This document shows positions 20,900 to 28,609 of a DNA stretch of 64,000 bases, one piece after another. The DNA is taken from the NCBI RefSeq assembly GCF_016907365.1, contig NZ_JAFBBV010000001.1, positions 2,170,001 to 2,234,000 of the forward strand, given 5' to 3'. How positions within the stretch are numbered: the stretch's first letter is position 1; every line of letters starts with the position of its first letter. This DNA comes from Oerskovia paurometabola (GTDB lineage: Bacteria > Actinomycetota > Actinomycetes > Actinomycetales > Cellulomonadaceae). A program made the position numbers and the translations under genes. The notes under the pieces are model-generated. The model saw nothing but the letters and a program-made list of their open reading frames with translations. It was not told the DNA's origin and did not search any database.

Positions 20900-22358
20900 T
20901 CCCCGCGGATTCCTGAAGGTGCGGGAGCGTGAGCTCCCGCCCAACCGCCCTGTCGAGGTCCGTCTGCGCGACTGGCGCGACGTCCACGAGCACCGTGTCG
21001 AGGGGCAGCCGTTCCTCAAGGAGCAGGCGGGCCGCTGCATGGACTGCGGCATCCCGTTCTGCCACCAGGGGTGCCCGCTCGGGAACCTCATCCCTGAGTG
21101 GAACGACCTGGTGTGGCGTGACCAGTGGGCCGAGGCCAGCGAGCGGCTGCACGAGACGAACAACTTCCCGGAGTTCACGGGGCGCGTGTGCCCGGCTCCG
21201 TGCGAGTCGAGCTGCGTGCTGGGCATCAACCAGCCGGCCGTGACGATCAAGAACGTCGAGGTCTCGATCATCGACGAGGCGTTCGCTCGAGGCTTTGTCA
21301 CGCCGCACGTGCCCCAGCGCCTCACGGGCTCGACGGTCGCCGTCGTCGGGTCGGGGCCGGCGGGGCTCGCCGCGGCGCAGCAGCTCACGCGCGCCGGCCA
21401 CACGGTCGTCGTGTACGAGCGTGACGCCGCGATCGGCGGCCTGCTGCGGTTCGGCATCCCGGACTTCAAGCTCGAGAAGACGCACATCGACCGCCGTCTC
21501 GCGCAGATGGAGGCCGAGGGCACGCGCTTCCGCGCGGGCGTGGAGATCGGCGTGGACATCACCTGGGACGAGCTGAGGCGCCGGTTCGACGCCGTCGTGC
21601 TCGCCACCGGTGCGACGATCCCGCGCGCGCTCCAGGTGCCGGGCAACGACCTGGACGGCGTGCACTTCGCGATGGAGTTCCTGCACCAGGCCAACACCGT
21701 GGTCGCGGGCGGGACGGTCGAGGACCAGATCGTCGCGACGGGCAAGAACGTCATCATCATCGGCGGTGGGGACACCGGTTCCGACTGCCTGGGCACCTCG
21801 CTCCGGCAGGGCGCGGCGAGCGTCACGACCCTCGCGATCGGCAAGCAGCCGCCGCGCGAGCGGGCCGCGAGCCAGCCCTGGCCGACCGACCCGATCCTGT
21901 TCGAGGTCTCGTCCTCGCACGAGGAGGGCGGCGAGCGCGCCTACCTGGCCTCGACCGTCGAGTTCCTCGCGGACGAGGACGGTCGGGTGCGCGCGCTGGT
22001 CGTCGCCGAGACCGAGTACCTCCCCGACGGCCGTCGTGTCCCGAAGGCCGGCACCGAGAAGGAGATCCCTGCCGATCTCGTGCTCGTGGCCATGGGCTTC
22101 ACGGGGCCGGAGACGGACTCGCTCTCGGCGCAGTCCGACATCGAGCTGACGGCGCGCGGGCTCGTGGCGCGCGGCGACGACTTCGCGGCCACCGTGCCGG
22201 GTGTCTTCGTCGCGGGCGACGCCGGCCGGGGCCAGTCGCTCATCGTGTGGGCGATCGCCGAGGGTCGTGCCGCGGCGGCGTCGGTCGACGCGTACCTGCA
22301 GGGCAGCAGCGAGCTGCCCGCTCCGGTGCGCGCGTCGACCGTGTCGCTGAGAGCATGA
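20892..22358 (+). CDS. gltD: Glutamate synthase small subunit GltD
   Basis: GltD oxidises NADPH on FAD and passes electrons through Fe-S clusters to GltB. It is 488 aa and starts at GTG, five bases after GGAGGT, inside the end of gltB. The N-terminal cluster region has [17 protein letters not shown] and [15 protein letters not shown]. The FAD Rossmann fold starts at [17 protein letters not shown]. The NADPH fold contains [17 protein letters not shown], and the FAD tail [19 protein letters not shown] closes the protein. Length and motifs are normal. Confidence 0.97.
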   Translation: MADPRGFLKVRERELPPNRPVEVRLRDWRDVHEHRVEGQPFLKEQAGRCMDCGIPFCHQGCPLGNLIPEWNDLVWRDQWAEASERLHETNNFPEFTGRVCPAPCESSCVLGINQPAVTIKNVEVSIIDEAFARGFVTPHVPQRLTGSTVAVVGSGPAGLAAAQQLTRAGHTVVVYERDAAIGGLLRFGIPDFKLEKTHIDRRLAQMEAEGTRFRAGVEIGVDITWDELRRRFDAVVLATGATIPRALQVPGNDLDGVHFAMEFLHQANTVVAGGTVEDQIVATGKNVIIIGGGDTGSDCLGTSLRQGAASVTTLAIGKQPPRERAASQPWPTDPILFEVSSSHEEGGERAYLASTVEFLADEDGRVRALVVAETEYLPDGRRVPKAGTEKEIPADLVLVAMGFTGPETDSLSAQSDIELTARGLVARGDDFAATVPGVFVAGDAGRGQSLIVWAIAEGRAAAASVDAYLQGSSELPAPVRASTVSLRA

Positions 22359-22476
22359 CAGGACAGTGAGACGCGCCCCGGAGTCCGGTCAGGACGTCGG
22401 GGTGGAGACGGGGCCCAGGCAGGGGCCCGAAGCGGTCCGGTTCCGCCGGACACGAAGGAACAACGAGGCTGGAGAA

Positions 22477-23901
22477 ATGCGCAGAGCAAAGATCGTTTGC
22501 ACCATCGGACCCGCGACCGAGTCGAAGGAGCAGCTCCGGGCGCTCGTCGACGCCGGGATGGACGTGGCGCGGATCAACCGCAGCCACGGCAGCGCCGAGG
22601 AGCACGCAGCCGTCTACCACGGCGTGCGCGAGGCCGCTGCGGCGTCGGGCCGTTCGGTCGCGGTGCTCGTCGACCTGCAGGGCCCCAAGATCCGCCTGGG
22701 CCGCTTCGGCGGCGACGAGAAGCACTGGCTCAACGAGGGTGACGTCTTCACCATCACGACCGAGGACGTCGTCGGCACCAAGGAGCTCGTCTCCACGACG
22801 CACAAGGGTCTGCCGGGCGACGCTCGCGTCGGTGACCCGATCCTCATCGACGACGGCAAGGTGCTCGTCCGCGTCACCGCCGTCGAGGGCCCGCGCGTCG
22901 TGACGCGCGTCGAGGTCGCAGGCCCCGTGTCGAACAACAAGGGCCTGAACCTCCCGGGCGTCGCGGTCTCCGTGCCGGCGCTGTCCGAGAAGGACCGCGA
23001 CGACCTGCGCTGGGCGCTCCGCCTGGGCGCGGACATCATCGCGCTGTCGTTCGTCCGCTCCGCGGCGGACTTCGACGACGTCAAGGCGATCATGGACGAG
23101 GAGGGCCGCACGGTCCCCGTCGTCGCGAAGATCGAGAAGCCGCAGGCCGTCGAGAACCTCGCCGAGATCGTCGACGCGTTCGACGGCGTGATGGTCGCTC
23201 GTGGTGACCTCGCGGTCGAGCTCCCGCTCGAGCAGGTCCCGCTCGTGCAGAAGCGCATCGTCGAGATGGCTCGCCGCAACGCGAAGCCCGTCATCGTCGC
23301 GACGCAGGTGCTCGAGTCCATGACGAACTCGCCGCGCCCCACGCGCGCCGAGGCGTCGGACTGCGCGAACGCCGTCCTCGACGGGGCCGACGCCGTCATG
23401 CTCTCGGGCGAGACGAGCGTGGGCGAGTTCCCGATCCTCACGGTCGAGACGATGGCCCGCATCATCGAGGCGACCGAGGAGGCGGGCCGTGAGCGCATGG
23501 CTCCGCTCGGCTCGACGCCGCACACGCGTGGTGGCGCCATCACGCGCGCCGCTGCGGAGATCGGTGAGATCCTCGGGGCGAAGTACCTCGCGACGTTCAC
23601 GCAGTCGGGGGACTCGGCTCGCCGCATGTCTCGTCTGCGTTCGTCGATCCCGCTGCTCGCGTTCACGCCGCGCGAGCACGTGCGCAACGTCCTGTCGCTC
23701 ACGTGGGGCACCCAGACGTACCAGGTGCCCGAGGTGCACAACACCGACGCGATGGTCGGCCAGGTCGACACGACCCTGCAGGCCAACGGCCTGGCAGAGG
23801 TGGGCGACCTCGTGGTCGTCGTCTCCGGCGCCCCTGTGGGCCAGCCGGGCACGACGAACTCGATCCTCGTGCACCGGATCGGTGACAGCACGGACGTCTG
23901 A
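22477..23901 (+). CDS. pyk: Pyruvate kinase
   Basis: Pyruvate kinase converts phosphoenolpyruvate and ADP to pyruvate and ATP at the end of glycolysis. The 474-aa protein begins MRRAKIVCTIGPA, the family's normal N-terminus; GAGG lies eight bases upstream. Catalytic and metal-binding sequences are VARINRSHGS, DLQGPKIRLG, ALSFVRSA, VVAKIEKPQA (catalytic Lys), VMVARGDLAVELP and ATQVLESM, with DAVMLSGETSVG closing the barrel. The C-terminal allosteric domain is present. The 118-base upstream gap holds a small GTCCGG/CCGGAC hairpin. A very strong terminator follows. Confidence 0.97.
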   Translation: MRRAKIVCTIGPATESKEQLRALVDAGMDVARINRSHGSAEEHAAVYHGVREAAAASGRSVAVLVDLQGPKIRLGRFGGDEKHWLNEGDVFTITTEDVVGTKELVSTTHKGLPGDARVGDPILIDDGKVLVRVTAVEGPRVVTRVEVAGPVSNNKGLNLPGVAVSVPALSEKDRDDLRWALRLGADIIALSFVRSAADFDDVKAIMDEEGRTVPVVAKIEKPQAVENLAEIVDAFDGVMVARGDLAVELPLEQVPLVQKRIVEMARRNAKPVIVATQVLESMTNSPRPTRAEASDCANAVLDGADAVMLSGETSVGEFPILTVETMARIIEATEEAGRERMAPLGSTPHTRGGAITRAAAEIGEILGAKYLATFTQSGDSARRMSRLRSSIPLLAFTPREHVRNVLSLTWGTQTYQVPEVHNTDAMVGQVDTTLQANGLAEVGDLVVVVSGAPVGQPGTTNSILVHRIGDSTDV

Positions 23902-23927
23902 TCCGCGCTGACCTCTGGTCGACGCAG

Positions 23928-23974
23928 GGCCCCGGTGGCCGGACGCGCTCCTCGCGCGTCCGGCCACCGGGGCC
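23928..23974. terminator. Perfect 21-bp stem between convergent pyk and LysE genes
   Basis: Arms 23928-23948 and 23954-23974 are exact reverse complements with a 5-nt loop (tcctc). The site lies 27 bases after the pyk stop and before the 3' end of the minus-strand LysE gene, so it can serve both directions. Confidence 0.85.
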
Positions 23975-24064
23975 TCGTCGTTCCTGTCCGACGGCGGCGC
24001 TCGCCCTGGGCGGTCGGGCGGTACGCCCGGTGCGGACCGGCGCGCGCTGGCGGCTCACGAACCG

Positions 24065-24694
24065 TCAGGCCCCGAGCGCGAGGTGCACCGCGAGGCCGAG
24101 GATCACGAGCCCGCCGACGGCCGCGGTGACCCGTTGGCCCGTGTCGTCGGTCAGCGCGCGTCCGAGCACCGCGCCGCCGCCCGCGACGACCAGCTGCCAG
24201 CTCGCGGAGGCGAGGAACGCCGCGGCGACGAACACGGCGCGCTCGGGCCCGGTCGCGTCGGGACCGAGAGCCCCGCCCGCGACGAGCACGGCGAAGTAGA
24301 CGACGGTCGCCGGGTTGACGAGCGTCAGCCCGAGCAGCGTCGCGTAGGCGCGCACGGGAGTGGTGTCGCTGGTCGCCGGGCGGGGCGTGGCGCCGTCGGG
24401 CACGACGCGCTGGAGAGCCGGGCGGACCGTGCGCCACGCGAGGAGCACGAGGACCGCGACCGACGCCCACGTGAGCGGCGTGCGGATCGACGCGACGAAC
24501 GGCGCGACGACCGCGCCCGCGACCACGGCGATCGTCGCGTAGACGCCGTCCGCGGTCGCCGTGCCCAGGCCCGCCGCCGCGCCCACGGTGAAACGCGTGC
24601 GCGCCGTGAGCGTCACGAGGTAGACCGCGATGGCGCCGACGGGGATCGCGATCGCGTACCCGGCGACGAGGCCCGCGACGAGCGCGGCCGTCAT
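24065..24694 (-). CDS. LysE-family amino-acid/metabolite exporter
   Basis: A 209-aa membrane protein with six hydrophobic segments. It begins MTAALVAGLVAGYAIAIPVGAIAVYL; the conserved GxxxxxxPGP/PVG-like turn in helix 1 is typical of the LysE/RhtB superfamily. LGLTLVNPATVVYFAVLVAGG matches the conserved NP-helix in the middle of the family. The substrate cannot be told from sequence. The remaining region to the PAP2-like gene (24695-24897) shows no clear promoter or terminator. Confidence 0.82.
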   Translation of the reverse strand: MTAALVAGLVAGYAIAIPVGAIAVYLVTLTARTRFTVGAAAGLGTATADGVYATIAVVAGAVVAPFVASIRTPLTWASVAVLVLLAWRTVRPALQRVVPDGATPRPATSDTTPVRAYATLLGLTLVNPATVVYFAVLVAGGALGPDATGPERAVFVAAAFLASASWQLVVAGGGAVLGRALTDDTGQRVTAAVGGLVILGLAVHLALGA

Positions 24695-24897
24695 CGGTCC
24701 GGGTGAGGTCGCCGCGACGGGAGGCCCTGCTGTCGCCGGGCAGGTCGCGCGGGAGCGGCGTGCGGGCGGTGAGCGGGCGTCGTCGGCATGGATCGAGGAT
24801 CACCCCTGAGGGCCGGGCCGTCAAGCGTCCTTCGGTGCCTCCCCCTCCTCCTGCCCGACGGCGCCGCTCGCCCCCGGGTGAAGGGACGGGTCGGTCG

Positions 24898-25533
24898 TCA
24901 GCCGACGAGCAGGGCCGCTGCGACCGCGCCCACCAGCATGCCGAGCACGAGTCCCGTGACGACCTCCGCGCGGGAGTGGTCGCGCACGCCGAGCCGGGCG
25001 AGGCCCACGACCGCTGCGACGACCAGCAGGCCGGCCGTGAGCCACCACGACAGCGCGGTCGCCACGCCCGCCGCCACGGAGAAGACGCCCGTGTGCACCG
25101 ACGCCCGCACGACCGGGGTCACGAGGGCGAGCGCGACGACCCCCGCGAGGTACGCCGTGAGGAGCTGGATCAGCAGAGCAGGCGCCCCGGTGGCGTGCAG
25201 CACGAGGATCGCGGTGACCTCGATGACGATCAGCCCGGCGAAGACGACCAGGCGCTGGGCGCGGGGACGCACGTGTCGCGACTCGAGGACCCGCAGGCGG
25301 GCCAGGCCGTGGACGAACAGGTAGGGCAGCCCGCCGCACAGGAGCACGGCGAGGGCGACGTGGCGGAGGCCCGAGACGCCGGGGGAGGCGTACAGCGCGG
25401 TCGCGAGCACGAGCGCGGCGACCGTGTAGCCGGGGGCGAGCACCTCGGTCACGAGGACGGCCCAGCGGGGGACGCGCGCCGTGGCGTCCGAGGCCTGCTC
25501 GGCCGACGGCGCGGTGGGGACGGGGTGGGGCAT
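24898..25533 (-). CDS. PAP2-like membrane protein, last gene of the XRE/ImmA operon
   Basis: A 211-aa protein with about six membrane helices. The ATG is preceded by GGAGAG. The C-terminal half resembles the PAP2 phosphatase superfamily: SVHTGVFSVAAG occupies the place of the SGH motif, and RDHSRAEVVTGLVLGMLVGA resembles the SRxxxxxHxxxDVxxG motif. The first PAP2 motif (KxxxxxxRP) is only suggested by ESRHVRPRAQR. Because the catalytic motif is imperfect, activity on a lipid phosphate is uncertain. It lies 34 bases after the 7-TM gene and is probably cotranscribed with it. Confidence 0.6.
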   Translation of the reverse strand: MPHPVPTAPSAEQASDATARVPRWAVLVTEVLAPGYTVAALVLATALYASPGVSGLRHVALAVLLCGGLPYLFVHGLARLRVLESRHVRPRAQRLVVFAGLIVIEVTAILVLHATGAPALLIQLLTAYLAGVVALALVTPVVRASVHTGVFSVAAGVATALSWWLTAGLLVVAAVVGLARLGVRDHSRAEVVTGLVLGMLVGAVAAALLVG

Positions 25534-25567
25534 GGCTCTCCGGTGTGCGGGCGGTGTGCAGTCGCGG

Positions 25568-26704
25568 TCAGTGGTGGTCGTCGCGCTCGTTGCTCCGCGG
25601 GAGCGGCGAGCCCTCTCGCCCGTCGTACCCGAGCACGGACACGAGGACGCTCTCGCGCCGCTCGCTGGTCTGCTCCCGGAACGCTCGGCCGAGGTCTCGC
25701 AGCGCGTCGTCGTCGGTGACCCAGTCGCTCCAGTCGGCGGGGACAGGTGGGCGTTCGTCCATCCCCCGGCGGGTCGCGGCGACGTCGATCTGCAGGGCGC
25801 GCAGGACGGGCTCGGGAGCCTCGCCGACGAGGGAGCGGACCCGCGCCGCGTCCTGCGGCTCGGAGTACCGGGCGAGGGTCGCGAGCGCGTCCATGATCTC
25901 GATCGTGCGGTGGTACTCCGCGACCTCCGGCCGGACGGCGGGCAGCCGGGACTCGGCGACCGTGTCGACGAGGTGGGCGTGCAGCGCGCTGAGGTCCGCG
26001 CGCCGACGGCGCCGGGTCCGGGCGGCCGTGAGCAGGTGTCCCATGATCCCGATCGTGAGCAGGACGCTCGACGTCGCGATGAGGTACCGGGTGCGGATGC
26101 CCAGGACGCGGAACTGCTCGACGCCGTCGGGTTCCTGCAGGACGATGTTGACGGCGCTGAGCAGCGCCCACAGGACGCCGACGAACGCTCCGGCCGCGGC
26201 CAGGTCCATGCCCCACCGGCCACCGCGCGGTCGCTCGCCCCGGGCCCGGAGGGTCGAGACGCCGAACGTGGCCGTGGCCCACAGGAACGCGCCGTAGTAG
26301 GCGGCCCAGTAGAGGGCCATCCATGGCTTGCCCGCGGTCTGGAAGTCGAAGTCCCGTCGTTCCCACGGCCCGTTGAGGACGAAGACCACGACGAGCACGC
26401 TCACGACGCCGACCACGCCCGTGACGACGAAGCGGGGACGAGGACGCCGGCCCTGGGTCCCCTGGACCCAGGCCGCGATGCACAGGCAGCCGGCGACGAG
26501 CAGCGCGTGCTTGGCGAGCTCGTGCAGCCCGGCGGGGGCGCTGGTCAGCACGAAGGACTCCACGGCGTCGATCCGCAGCGCGGACGCGGCAGCCACGAGG
26601 CCCAGGCCCCAGGTGAGCGCGCGGTCGCCGTCGAGGTGTGACCGGTGCCGCAGGGCGGTCCACACCGCGGCCCCGGCGAAGAGCAGGAAGGCGAGGTAGG
26701 TCAC
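25568..26704 (-). CDS. MAB_1171c-like 7-TM membrane protein with cytosolic domain
   Basis: A 378-aa protein. Seven hydrophobic segments lie in the first 235 residues or so, beginning VTYLAFLLFAGAAVWTAL. A soluble tail of about 145 residues follows (about 238-378), with RRRRADLSALHAHLVDT and PPVPADWSDWVTDDDALRDL. This is the architecture of the MAB_1171c/DUF6545 group, which is often called a putative transporter, though a receptor-like role is equally compatible. The GTG start overlaps the stop of the ImmA/IrrE gene (GTGA). The set HTH-ImmA-7TM recurs in actinobacterial genomes in my knowledge, which supports a functional link. Function not established. Confidence 0.7.
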   Translation of the reverse strand: MTYLAFLLFAGAAVWTALRHRSHLDGDRALTWGLGLVAAASALRIDAVESFVLTSAPAGLHELAKHALLVAGCLCIAAWVQGTQGRRPRPRFVVTGVVGVVSVLVVVFVLNGPWERRDFDFQTAGKPWMALYWAAYYGAFLWATATFGVSTLRARGERPRGGRWGMDLAAAGAFVGVLWALLSAVNIVLQEPDGVEQFRVLGIRTRYLIATSSVLLTIGIMGHLLTAARTRRRRRADLSALHAHLVDTVAESRLPAVRPEVAEYHRTIEIMDALATLARYSEPQDAARVRSLVGEAPEPVLRALQIDVAATRRGMDERPPVPADWSDWVTDDDALRDLGRAFREQTSERRESVLVSVLGYDGREGSPLPRSNERDDHH

Positions 26705-27117
26705 CGGTAGCGCTCCATGCCGGCGAGCCGGTGGGCGACACCACCCGTCGCCTCGATCGACATCATGAGCTCGCTCGCGAGGGACTCGGCACGGTGCTCG
26801 ACGGGGTCCTCGTAGCGGTTGCGCCGCTGCGGGCCGGGGGGCGGGGCCGTGGGGTCCTCGCACGCGTCGAGGATGTGGACGAGCTCGTGGGCGATGATGT
26901 GCCGGCGGTGGCGCGCGGACAGGGCGGCCTCGGAGCTGACGAGGATCTTCTCGCCGTCCGGCAGGCTGAGCCACATCCCCGAGACGCCTTCGCCGAGCGG
27001 GCCGTCGACGACGTCGACGGGGCGCCCGCGCCGGGTCGCGACGATCGCGCGCGCCTCGTCGATGCTGCGTGCGCGGTCGAGGCCGGCGTCGGTGAGCCAG
27101 GCGCGATGGTCGGTCAC
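26701..27117 (-). CDS. ImmA/IrrE-family metallo-endopeptidase
   Basis: A 138-aa protein with the zinc-protease motif HELVH in HIIAHELVHILDACED. A downstream acidic helix, EHRAESLASELMMS, supplies the probable third ligand. ImmA-type peptidases cleave or inactivate a partner XRE-type repressor, as in Bacillus ICEBs1 and Deinococcus IrrE. The partner here is the HTH gene directly upstream, whose stop overlaps this GTG start. It is shorter than many family members but keeps the full catalytic core. The longer open frame upstream runs through the HTH gene and is not used. Confidence 0.83.
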   Translation of the reverse strand: MTDHRAWLTDAGLDRARSIDEARAIVATRRGRPVDVVDGPLGEGVSGMWLSLPDGEKILVSSEAALSARHRRHIIAHELVHILDACEDPTAPPPGPQRRNRYEDPVEHRAESLASELMMSIEATGGVAHRLAGMERYR

Positions 27118-27551
27118 GGTTCGTCGTCGGGGTCGACCGCCGGCAGGGACTGCATGCGTCGCATCTGGTCGAGGAGCTGGGTCACCGCGCGGACGTTCTC
27201 CGCCGAGAGCCCTTCGGCGCGCATCGCGAAGGCCTCGACACCGTGGTCGGTGAGGGCGAGGCGCAGCTCCTTCTTGGGGTCTTCCCCGGTGTCGAGCAGG
27301 TCCTTGGGCTCGACACCGAAGTACGCCGCGAGGCCCTCGATGATGCGCAGCGAGGGCGAGGTCCGGTGGCCACCGCGCAGCGCGCTCAGGTAGGCCTCCT
27401 TCACGGCGTAGCCGTGCTCGGTCATCCAGGTCGCGACCTCGCGGTTGGTCGCGCCGCGTCCGGCGCGCTGCCTGTTCGCGAACAGCTCGTTCAGCCGGTG
27501 CTGGAACGCGCGGCTGAGCCGCTCGCCCGGGGGTGTCTCCTGTGTCGTCAC
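27114..27551 (-). CDS. XRE-type HTH regulator paired with ImmA
   Basis: A 145-aa DNA-binding protein. The GTG start was chosen because GACAAT (plus-strand 27558-27563) lies six bases upstream as a leaderless -10, and because the reading before it looks non-coding. The HTH spans about residues 10-80: REVATWMTEHGYAVKEAYLSA is the helix pair, and SPSLRIIEGLAAYFGVEPKDLLD is the usual end of a Cro/C1 domain. The remaining 65 residues (LTDHGVEAFAMRAEGLS) could be the ImmA recognition or dimerisation part. It is the first gene of a four-gene overlapping operon. Confidence 0.82.
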   Translation of the reverse strand: MTTQETPPGERLSRAFQHRLNELFANRQRAGRGATNREVATWMTEHGYAVKEAYLSALRGGHRTSPSLRIIEGLAAYFGVEPKDLLDTGEDPKKELRLALTDHGVEAFAMRAEGLSAENVRAVTQLLDQMRRMQSLPAVDPDDEP

Positions 27552-27557
27552 GAGTCG

Positions 27558-27563
27558 ATTGTC
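27558..27563 (-). promoter_or_regulatory. -10 element of the XRE operon
   Basis: Read on the minus strand, GACAAT ends six bases before the GTG of the HTH gene, the spacing of a leaderless transcript. Confidence 0.45.
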
Positions 27564-27721
27564 CCAGGAGCAGCGGTGTGGTGGTAGCGGGTGGGACCAG
27601 GTGGGCTCGACGGTGGGACGTGGCGTCGAACCGTCCGGTGGAAGGCCGGCGTCGAGGCGGTGGGCGGGAGCCCGCTCGTGACGGCATCGTGCGGCCCCTG
27701 CGCACGTGTGGTGCAGTTCAC

Positions 27722-27737
27722 ATGAGAGCTCTCTCAT
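27722..27737. promoter_or_regulatory. Palindrome upstream of the XRE operon
   Basis: ATGAGAG-ct-CTCTCAT has perfect 7-bp arms. A related CTCT-cagt-AGAG lies about 30 bases away (near 27768-27779). Both are in the 380-base gene-free stretch 27552-27931, in a locally A+T-richer patch. They are candidate operators for the XRE protein. Apart from these, the operon -10 and a hairpin at 27848-27885, I see nothing in this gap. Confidence 0.4.
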
Positions 27738-27847
27738 CTACGGGAACTTCGCCTCCCGCGTCGCAGTGCTCTCAGTAGAGTACGGATGTCGCGCTCGTGA
27801 CGGTCGAGGCCTTGGGGGTCGTGCGTCCCGTCCGAGTGCGACCGCCC

Positions 27848-27885
27848 GGCGCCTCCGGGGGAGCAGGGGGTCCCCGGAAGGCGCC
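27848..27885 (-). terminator. Hairpin downstream of nrdI
   Basis: GGCGCC-t-CCGGGG pairs with CCCCGG-aa-GGCGCC, a 13-bp stem with a small bulge, about 46 bases past the nrdI stop on the minus strand. Confidence 0.55.
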
Positions 27886-27931
27886 GGTGCCGTGCTGCCC
27901 CGCGGCCTTCCCCCGGTCGGACCGCTCCCGG

Positions 27932-28453
27932 CTAGGCCTGTGCAGCCGCCTCGCGCCTCGCGTGCTCGACGCCGAGCGCCCTGTCCAGGTCGTCGAGGAC
28001 GCGCCGCGCCTCCTCGACGTCCCACGTCGTCCCCTGCAGCTCGAACTCGAAGAGCACGGGGCGCCCCGAGGTCCGGGCGATCTGACGGCACGCGGCCTGG
28101 TAGTGCTCGCCGAAGTTCCTGTTGCCCGACCCCATGACCCCCACCAGACGGCGCCGTGTGAGCGGGCTCGCGAGGAAGCGGCGCACCGGTTCGGGGATGG
28201 TGTCGTTGTCGACGTTCCCCGTCTTGTACGACGGCGTGAGCAGCACCCAGGGCCCGTCCGGGACGGAGCGGCGGACCTCGCGGTCACCCAGGTCGAGGAC
28301 CTCGCGGCCCAGGCGGTGCGCGAACGAGCGCACCATGCCCGACGCCGACGAGTAGAAGTAGACGACGGTGCGTACCGGGCTCCCCGTGGCGCCGAGGTCC
28401 CCGGGTGAGCCCGCAGCGAGAGGAGCGTGATCGGGACGGTCGGCGTCGGGCAT
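27932..28453 (-). CDS. nrdI: NrdI-type flavodoxin for class Ib ribonucleotide reductase
   Basis: NrdI reduces or activates the dimanganese centre of the class Ib reductase NrdF. The 173-aa protein starts MPDADRPDHAPLAAGS, with GAGGAG ten bases upstream. After 25 or so variable residues the flavodoxin fold starts with VYFYSSASGMVRSFAHRLG, the FMN phosphate loop. WVLLTPSYKTG and GVMGSGNRNFGEHYQAA are the flavin-ring loops of NrdI, followed by LFEFELQGTTWDVE. nrdH, nrdE and nrdF are not in the window, which is unusual because nrdI normally sits with them. Flanked by unrelated genes. Confidence 0.85.
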   Translation of the reverse strand: MPDADRPDHAPLAAGSPGDLGATGSPVRTVVYFYSSASGMVRSFAHRLGREVLDLGDREVRRSVPDGPWVLLTPSYKTGNVDNDTIPEPVRRFLASPLTRRRLVGVMGSGNRNFGEHYQAACRQIARTSGRPVLFEFELQGTTWDVEEARRVLDDLDRALGVEHARREAAAQA

Positions 28454-28569
28454 GGGTGTGGCACTCCTCAGGGGGTGGGGGACCCTCCAGTCCACACCTG
28501 CCCCGCCCTGCTCGCCAGGGCACAAGGTCCCGTCCCGAGCGCCGGGGTGCGCGTCCGGACAGGGGCGCC

Positions 28570-28601
28570 GGTGTGCTCCCGCGGGGAGGCGGAAGCACAC
28601 C
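28570..28601 (-). terminator. Hairpin after the KstD-like gene
   Basis: GGTGTGCT and AGCACACC form an 8-bp stem beginning nine bases past the stop of the minus-strand flavoprotein gene, ahead of nrdI. Confidence 0.5.
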
Positions 28602-28609
28602 GTCCCTCG

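Noticed and set aside
16007..21844. A minus-strand open frame of more than 1,900 codons opposite gltB and gltD
   Set aside because: It is a by-product of high G+C third positions in gltBD. Its product is rich in Arg, Asp, Leu and Val without recognisable motifs, while the plus strand encodes complete glutamate synthase subunits.
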